The position numbers and the translations under genes were made by a program. Positions 57,413 through 64,000 of a stretch of DNA of 64,000 nt are shown here, in pieces; position 1 is the stretch's first letter; each line of letters opens with the position of its first letter. Under the pieces are notes generated by a model. That model saw only the letters and a program-made list of their open reading frames with translations. It searched no databases and was not told the DNA's origin. The DNA is from Sophora flavescens. Its lineage: Eukaryota; Streptophyta; Magnoliopsida; Fabales; Fabaceae. The stretch lies in assembly GCA_030762895.1 (NCBI GenBank), contig CM061068.1, forward strand, positions 45,411,615 through 45,475,614, given 5' to 3'.

Positions 57413-58832
57413 TGATGTCATGCTTGCGATGCATGTCGTGCGATCCGGCAAGTGTACCAGATTGTCGTCAAGTAATAAAAAGATATCGATCCCACAGAGA
57501 CCGTGATCTCAAATCGCAACTAATTATTAAATCGATAAAACTGGACTGTATAAAAATAAGAATTTTTTAAGAGGTTTTGATTTTTGAAATAAGAGATAAC
57601 TTAGAAAATCATATAAGGAATGCAATCAAGTAAAACAAAAAGTAAATCAATTTATGGTTTTCAGATCTAAATGGATTCCTAGGAATTGGGTTACCAACAA
57701 GATTGTTTATGTTACTAAATTAATTATCCCTTGTTAATTACCAACATTACTTTGAAGGCGAATTTATCCTCAAATAGTTAATGCTCCCTCTCGGGTTACA
57801 AAAATTGTGCCCAATTAAACCAACCCCTACTCTCGTGGTAGTCGAATTTAGATTCGACCCTTTATGTTTCGTGACAATTCGTTAATCCTCGAAGGACCGC
57901 TTCTAACTCTCGTGATTTAAGTCCTAAGTCTGATTCTATAGACCCGATACCTAAGTTCACCGCTAGGTTCCTCCTTAGAATATCTACTACACGCAAACAA
58001 GTGGCCACCGAATTCACGAGTAATTAAAACACTAGAAATCAGATCTAAAGCAAAATCGTAATTAACAAGAAATCGAAATCAATTCATAACATGAAAACAG
58101 ATCTTGGGCATAGCCCCAATCCCCAGAAATTAAACTACTACTCAAGCATTGCCATGGTGATGACAAGCTTGATTAACAACAACATAAAATAAAAAATAAG
58201 AGAAGAGAAGAGGGAGAAGAAGATAGATCCTAAATTATAGCCTAAGAGTAGTAGCCAAAAGTCCTCTTTTCATCTCTGCCTAGATGCCTTATTTATAGAT
58301 TTGGGAAGTTTGAATCCCAATCTAACACAAATTCAGATCCAAATCATTTTCTTCAGATCCAAAAATTACGCGTCACAGCCGTGATGGCCATCACGGCCAG
58401 GCCGTGACGGATTTTGCCTTGGGCGTTTCTTCACTTTTTGGTCTGTCACGGTCGTGACCACCATCACGGCTAGGCCGTGATCAGTTCTGCCTATGAGGGT
58501 TTGGTTCAGCTGACAGGTCACGGCCGTGATGGACATCACGGCTAGGCCGTGACCAGTTCTGACTTTTGCCTTCTTTCTTTTCAGTTTTGCTCGATCACGA
58601 CCGTGATGGACTCTGTTTGGCTCATTTTCTTCACTTTTTAAGCCCCATCTTCATGCAAGCTCCATCATGGTTAATACTGAGCATTTAATCCTTAATTTCT
58701 GCAAAACAACACCACAAAACCGCCTTACCCGTTCCAAGGTAAAAATTAACAAAAATCAAATTAAATATGCCTAAACTTTATGAAAATGCATGCAAAATGA
58801 CAATGAAATATGAGGTGAAATCACACTCATCA
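57413..58832 (-). repeat. 3' LTR of the Athila-type element (about 1420 bp)
   Basis: On the plus strand it spans TGATGTCATG to CACTCATCA. On the minus strand it starts TGATGAGTGTG. It matches 63177-64000 over their shared length with few differences. The palindrome array at 58375-58610 is inside it. Confidence 0.85.
58375..58610. repeat. GC-rich palindromic repeats (TCACGGCCGTGA type) in the LTR
   Basis: Three full units and one partial unit, about 60-70 bp apart, contain TCACGGCCGTGAT or variants, then a short link, then ATCACGGCTAGGCCGTGA. Both halves are self-complementary, so each unit can fold into hairpins. The spacers are AT-richer and non-repeated. Confidence 0.85.
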
Positions 58833-58847
58833 AATGACCCCAAGCTT
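58833..58847 (-). other. PPT-like sequence
   Basis: On the minus strand it reads AAGCTTGGGGTCATT directly before the 3' LTR. It is short and not a perfect purine tract. Confidence 0.5.
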
Positions 58848-60210
58848 AAGATTTTGCTTGTCTTCAAGCAATTACTAAGGCCAGACAAGATAATCAGAGC
58901 ATGGATAGTGAACCAAGAACCCAAGTAACTAATCCAAGCAACAGGCATATTCAATAAATACCCAAGAGACAATCCATTTCAAGTCCAATTAGAAGCTTAG
59001 GTTTCCATAGTTCATATTCTCACTGATTCAGGCACTCTTCTCACCTCACTCAAGTGTTTAAGGGTATATGACAATTCACTCATTTTCCTCAAAGAAAGTA
59101 TTCTACCATAAGCTTGACTATTAACCAAATCTCTACTTTATTAATGAAAACACAAAAGAATCAAGAGGTCTTTTATTTTGGTTGTAATGAGGTCATGGGA
59201 TTAATCGTTAGGTGGGGAAATCAAGAAAAGGAAATTTCAAAAAAGGCTAAACAAAATATCAAACATTGCAAAGCATGATACCTTCTAAAATACCTTTTTG
59301 GGTTTTAGTTCACTTTTCCACCTTTCTTTCTTTCTTTTTATTTTTATTTCTCACTTTCTTTTTGTCCCCTTCTCCATTTTTTTTGTTTATTTTATTTTAT
59401 TTATTTGGAGAAGGGGATATTTTCAATTCAAGAGAAATATTTTTCTAATTTTCTCATCCCACAATTTTATTTTTCAAACTACCTTTTTACCCTTTTTACA
59501 ATACTTTAAAAGGCGTCATATCAAACATTATTCATCAAAATATTTCAAGGCACCAAGAAAAGTATTTTATTCTTTTAGGCTCAAAAATTGGGCAACTAAG
59601 GGGTAACATTTAATCAATCAAATCTCAGAAGGCCAGAAAAATACCTAATGCCTTAATCATTTTCAAAAATGTTTTAAAAAGTTTTTAAGTTTCAAAACGG
59701 TTTCAAGTCAAGTTCTAGAGAGTACAATCCAAGAGGAATTAAACACTCTATCACAAAGAATGGGGTAGATTTAGTGAGTACCCCTTTTTGGCTCAAAAAT
59801 ATCACATTTAGTAGTTTAAAATCAATGAGAAACACAAATTTAAGTAACCACATGCTAATTATTAACTATCAAAAGATTATCTCAAGCATTTTTATTTTTA
59901 GCCTTATCACAAGAATACAAAAATTGGGTTCAAAAATTCACTATCTCAATTTATTTGGCACCAGGTTCTCACAATTGGATGCATAATCTAAGCAAGGGGG
60001 CAATCTAATCATGTGATCATGCAAAACTATGCCTATATGAATGCAACATGAAAAATGCAAAAATGCAAAAAATTGCAAAAATACCCCTACCCCAAGCTTA
60101 AAAACTTACATTGTCCCCAATGTAAATAATCAAGTCGGAGAGAGGATAAAAATGGAACAACTCACCGAGGTAGTAGCAGGTGTTGGCTCACATGCCAGTC
60201 AAAAACTTGT
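58848..60210. other. Non-coding 3' region of the Athila-type element
   Basis: No RT, RNase H or integrase domain is seen in any frame on either strand. Runs of T and A and two CCCCAAGCTTAA stretches occur (58840, 60091). A replaced or deleted pol is the simplest reading. Confidence 0.6.
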
Positions 60211-60217
60211 TGGAAAA

Positions 60218-60450
60218 TGTATCACGGTCGTGATGTGTATCACGGCTAGACCGTGATCAATTCTGGTCCATAGGAGCTGGCCTGTCACTACCGTGACTTC
60301 TATCACGGCTAGGTCGTGATGCATTATGATCTTTAGGGTCCTTCTCATCACGGTCGTGATGGGTATCACGGCTGGGCCGTGATCCTTTCTGGTCTTCTTT
60401 GGTTAGCTCATCACGGTCGTGACCACCGTCACGGCCTGGGCGTGATGACT
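60218..60450. repeat. Second array of TCACGGTCGTGA palindromes, internal region
   Basis: Four units about 62 bp apart (starting near 60221, 60286, 60348, 60411) have the same two-palindrome structure as the LTR array at 58375-58610. Here TCACGGTCGTGA variants predominate. Confidence 0.87.
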
Positions 60451-60739
60451 TCTGACTTTATTTGTCCTTGCCCTTTTTGCTCTTCCTTCCTTCATAACCT
60501 GAAAACACTTGGCAAAAATCATCAATTAGTGATCTTTCTTTTCTTATCTTCTCAAATTATTCAAAAAAAAAATTCAAAAACAAATGGAAAAGGGAAATAA
60601 AACTTGTGTTGCCTCCCAAGAAGCGCTTATTTACGATCTTAAGCTTGACCATACTTCTTTCAATCAACCGGGGTCGACTGGGCGTAGAAGTGCAGGAACA
60701 CTTCTCTTCCATGGGAGTCCTTCAAAGAGTCGATTCTGC

Positions 60740-62902
60740 TCATATGACCAATTGCGCTTCCGCTTTTCTCTTTTCACTCAGTTTCATGGCCTTACTCCCT
60801 CCCGGCGGAAGTTTTGTTTCCACATGATGAGCAACTCCAACTTCATCACTACTGGGTGCATCACTTGCCATGAAAATCTTCGGAGTTGCTTCCATGTTGA
60901 GCTCTTCCTTTACCACTGGAGACGTTATATCGATCCTGCACACATGACTCTCAAAAGGCGGGTTGTTATATGAGTTAGTCAAATAAAAATCTACCCTACA
61001 TTTCTCCACATTCAGAGAGAGTTTGTCATTCTTTACATCTATCATCGCTCCAGCAGTGGCCAAGAATGTCCTTCCTAGAATGATAGGGAATTTAGAATTC
61101 CCGTTCATATCCAATACCAGGAAATCAGTAAGGATGAAAAATTTCCCTACCTTTACGGGAACATTCTCTAGTATGCCTAGAGGAGTTTTAGTTGAGCCAT
61201 CCGCAAATTGTAAGGAGAATTTGAATGGACTCAACTCCTTGGTTCCCAACCTCTCCAAGATAGTAAGCGGCATCAAGCTCGCACTAGCCCCTAAGTCACA
61301 TAAGGCTTGGTCTACTTTCACTTCTCCAATCGAGCAAGCAATAGAGAAACTACCTGGATCTTTTAGTTTAGGAGGCATATTAGTTTTTATCTTGACATTG
61401 TGCTCCTCAATTAAGCTCTTAGTTTCTATTTCTACTTGCTTTCTCTTGACCAACCTTTGTGGGAAAGGTATTGGGGGTTGGTACGGTGGTGGAGGGACAT
61501 ACTTTGGTTCTGGCTCTTCATCTTCGCTCATGTCCTCCTCACATTCCACATCCTTTTCAGCTACCCCAAGTTTATCATCCCTCAAGTATATGGCATTACA
61601 ATGTTCTTTGGGATTTACTTCGGGTTTCCCCGAAAACGTACCCTTAGGTCTAGAATATGTGCTAGCTTGTTGGGCAATTTTAGTTTCTAACATCTTATTA
61701 TGGATGGCTAAGTTATCTGCTTTAGATGCTAGCTCTTTTATTGCCTCATTGACTGCCCTAACTTGTTGTCTAAACTCTTCATTTTGTTTTGTTTGAGTTT
61801 CAACAAAACTTTCCAAAAGAGACTCAAGTTTAGAATTTTGTACCTGAGGATACCCCGATGCGGGTTTCCTATTACCTTGGCCTTCTTGGAACTCGTGGTT
61901 CAGCGTGTTGCTGTAGTTCCCGTAGGAGAGGTAAGGGTTGTTCTTCCTTCCTTGGTTGCAAGGATTTGGGGGAGCATAATTTGGCAACTTCGGGTTCGTA
62001 TCGTAGAAGTTGTGACAAGAGTTCACTTGTTCCCCCGAAGCGCCGGATCCATGAGCAATACCACGTGGGCACTCCATTATGTCATGTCCCTGCATCTCAC
62101 AAACAATGTTAGTAGCACATATTGAACTCACATTAGCCCTTTCAAGCTGATCAAAGCGTTTATTCAGTGAGTCTATTTTAGACATAATAAGATCAGTGCT
62201 ATTCATTTCAAACTTACCCCCCGAAATCTTTTTCGGGTTATTACCTCTTTCTGAACCCCATTGGTGGTAGTTGGTGGCCACGTTTTCAATGATGTTGAAT
62301 GCCTCAGTCAGAGGACTATTCATAAATGCTCCACCAACTGCGGAATCAAGTGACACATTCGAAGAGTAATCCAATCCGTTGTAGAAGGTGTGCACTAATA
62401 ACCACCTCTCGAGTCCATGATGTGGGCAAGACTCCAGCAATCCCTTGTAGCGATCCCAAGCTTCTGACAAGCATTCTCCTTCCTTTTGGAAGAAGCAGGT
62501 GATCTAGGCTAGTAGGTAAGCCGTCTTGGATGGAGGGAAGAATTTCTCCAAAAACGCCTGCTCCACTTGGTCCCAAGTCGTCAAGGTATTAGCGGGCACT
62601 TGCTTCAGCCAAGCTTTTGCCTTTCCAGTAAGAGAGGAGAGGAACAACCTCAAACGAATAGCATCAATCGGGGCGCCTTGAATTCTAACTGTATCGGTGA
62701 ACTCCAAGAATGTCTCCACGTGATCAGTCGGGTCCTACCAGGGAAATCCTCCGAATTGATGTTGCCTAATCATGTTAATTAGCAGAGGCGGTATAGTGTA
62801 GTTCTCTACCTCAATCTCTGACCTAGCAATCCCAGTTCACAAACCCCTAGCATTTGGGGCTGCGTAGTCCTTCAATGGTTTGGTATCCGGGAGATTCGCC
62901 AT
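60740..62902 (-). pseudogene. Athila-type gag-protease, three in-frame stops
   Basis: ATG at 62902 begins MANLPDTKPLKDYAAPNARGL. The frame then meets TGA, and TAG after GGFPW, before the gag core (DHVETFLEFTD, LSSLTGKAKAWLKQ, TTWDQVEQAFLEKFFPPSKT). A third TAG is at 62504-62506 between AYLLA and ITCFFQKEGE. From 62470 the frame is open to 60740. Residues 420 onward give the protease: CDLGASASLMPL with the DLGAS active site and FPIILGRTFLATAGAMIDV. A zinc-knuckle-like CATNIVCEMQGHDIMEC has unusual first spacing. The same frame holds throughout (721 codons), so only the stops break it. Gag-protease fusion ending without RT fits a non-autonomous Athila. Confidence 0.9.
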
Positions 62903-63152
62903 TAGTGGAATGGGAATCAACCTCTCTCTCTCTCTCTTTGTAGTCTCCTACGTCTATGAAAGATCCTTCCGACTTCGGGATCGACCTCACTAAGGTTTCC
63001 AAGACTTAGGGATCTTTGCATAAAAACACAGAGATAGATACTCAAAAAGGAAATTTTTTTTATTTAAAAGAAATATACAAATTAAATAATTAAAAAAGAA
63101 AAAGTCCAGAAAAATCAATTTAAAAATAAAATTGAGATTCAAGGAAGCACAG

Positions 63153-63170
63153 TCCCCGGCAACGGCGCCA
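63153..63170 (-). other. Primer binding site for tRNA-Asp
   Basis: The minus strand reads TGGCGCCGTTGCCGGGGA, complementary to the 3' end of plant tRNA-Asp, six bases after the LTR. Athila and some Tat elements use this site. Confidence 0.93.
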
Positions 63171-63176
63171 AAAACT

Positions 63177-64000
63177 TGATGTCGTGCTTGCGATGCACGT
63201 CGTGCGATCCGGCAAGTGTACCGGATTGTCATCAAGTAATAAAAAGATATTGATCCCACAGAGACCGTGATCTCAAATCGCAACTAATTATTAAATCGAT
63301 AAAACTGGACTGTATAAAAATAAGAATTTTTGAAGGGTTTTGATTTTTGAAATAAGAGATAACTTAGAAAATCAGATAAGGAATGCAATCAAGTAAAACA
63401 GAAAGTAAATCAATTTATGGTTTTCAGATCTAAATGGATTCCTAGGAATTGGGTTACCAACAATATTGTTTATGTTACTAAATTGATTATCCCTTGTTAA
63501 TTACCAACATTACTTTGAAGGCGAATTTATCCTCAAATAGTTAATGCTCCCTCTCGGGTTACAAAAACCGTGCCCAATTAAACCAACCCCTACTCTCGTG
63601 GTAGTCGAATTTAGATTGGACGCTTTACGTTTCGTGACAATTCGTTAATCCTCGAAGGACCGCTTCTAACTCTCGTGATTTAAGTCCTAAGTCTGATTCT
63701 ATAGACCCGATACCTAAGTTCACCGCTAGGTTCCTCCTTAGAATATCTACGACACGCAAACAAGTGGCCACTGAATTCACGAGTAATTAAAACACTAGAA
63801 ATTAGATCTAAAGCAAAATCGTAATTAACAAGAAATTGAAATCAATTCATAACATGAAAACAGATCTTGGGCATAGCCCCAATCCCCAGAAATTAAACTA
63901 CTACTCAAGCATTGCCATGGTGATGACAAGCTTGATTAACAACAACATAAAATAAAAAATAAGAGAAGAGAAGAGGGAGAAGAAGATAGATCCTAAATTA
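63177..64000 (-). repeat. 5' LTR of the Athila-type element, cut by window end
   Basis: Begins (plus strand) TGATGTCGTGCTTGCG, right after the PBS spacer, and follows the 3' LTR sequence closely to the end of the window. The palindrome array should lie beyond 64000. Confidence 0.9.

Larger units (their letters stand above)
57413..64000 (-). mobile_element. Athila-type Ty3/gypsy element, gag-protease only, runs past window end
   Basis: On the minus strand: 5' LTR from 63177 beyond 64000, PBS for tRNA-Asp (63153-63170), gag-protease (62902 to 60740), non-coding 3' region, PPT-like sequence and 3' LTR (58832 to 57413). The LTR pair aligns base for base from 57413/63177 onward. RT, RNase H and integrase are absent, about 1.9 kb of non-coding DNA standing where they would be, so it depends on other elements. 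Gag itself has three stops. Confidence 0.9.

Noticed and set aside
57006..57434. Minus-strand ORF of 142 codons over the PRP17-like fragment
   Set aside because: The plus strand shows specific family motifs; the minus-strand reading is Glu/Gly-rich antisense.
61023..61796. Plus-strand ORF of 257 codons over Athila gag
   Set aside because: Antisense of the protease and linker region, with no recognised domain.

Overview
The window is nuclear DNA of a flowering plant, probably a eudicot and possibly a legume (the species call is an impression, not a proof). It is AT-rich and almost entirely transposable elements. Intron-split genes, plant LTR-retrotransposon clades, CACTA elements, MITEs and a Cassandra element with 5S-like LTRs rule out a microbial source. 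There is one convincing intact host gene, a 140-codon SHOOT GRAVITROPISM 5 C-terminus-like gene near 51.3 kb. Two host-gene fragments occur: a KAB1-like exon (33.3 kb, inside a CACTA element) and a PRP17/CDC40-like exon piece (57.2 kb, cut by a retrotransposon).

Layout. 1-0.94 kb: end of an Athila/Tat-like LTR. 1.0-17.9 kb: a chromodomain-bearing Ty3/gypsy (Tekay/Del-type) element with unusually long LTRs of about 4.5 kb, 2761-7271 and 13377-17919. The 3' half of a second pol gene lies directly upstream, so the first LTR is shared by two tandem elements. Its gag is split by a solo LTR (8270-9642) flanked by an exact-boundary 115-bp duplication. 19.9-30.3 kb: a nest in which a solo LTR of about 2.4 kb holds a 3.1-kb non-autonomous CACTA element (20907-24005, TSD ACG) and a full-length but dead Ty1/copia element (24264-29102, minus strand, TSD ACTGG). 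31.7-42.0 kb: a roughly 10-kb CACTA element with a TNP2-like transposase gene, a second gene with a Ulp1/C48-peptidase-like end, a captured KAB1-like exon and a Cassandra TRIM (37376-38259, TSD TGAGA) in the first exon of the second gene. 42.1-44.3 kb: a large foldback inverted repeat. 45.1-47.6 kb: a MITE cluster, several with 9-bp target duplications as in Mutator-like elements. 51.1-51.8 kb: the SGR5-like gene. 55.9-56.8 kb: an 0.87-kb insertion ending in a short A-run and flanked by a 26-bp direct repeat. 57.4 kb to the window end: a minus-strand Athila-type element with gag-protease but no visible reverse transcriptase or integrase.

Almost every transposon ORF is interrupted. Where two copies can be compared, several stops are CAG, CAA or CGA turned to TAG, TAA or TGA, as expected of long-methylated DNA. 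No autonomous, fully intact element was seen. The most unusual points are the 115-bp flanking duplication, the acidic ORF inside the Tekay LTR, family-specific GC-rich palindrome arrays in two Athila-like families, the KAB1 exon capture, and Cassandra sitting inside a CACTA exon. Exon boundaries and element ends were read by eye; no alignments or database searches were run.
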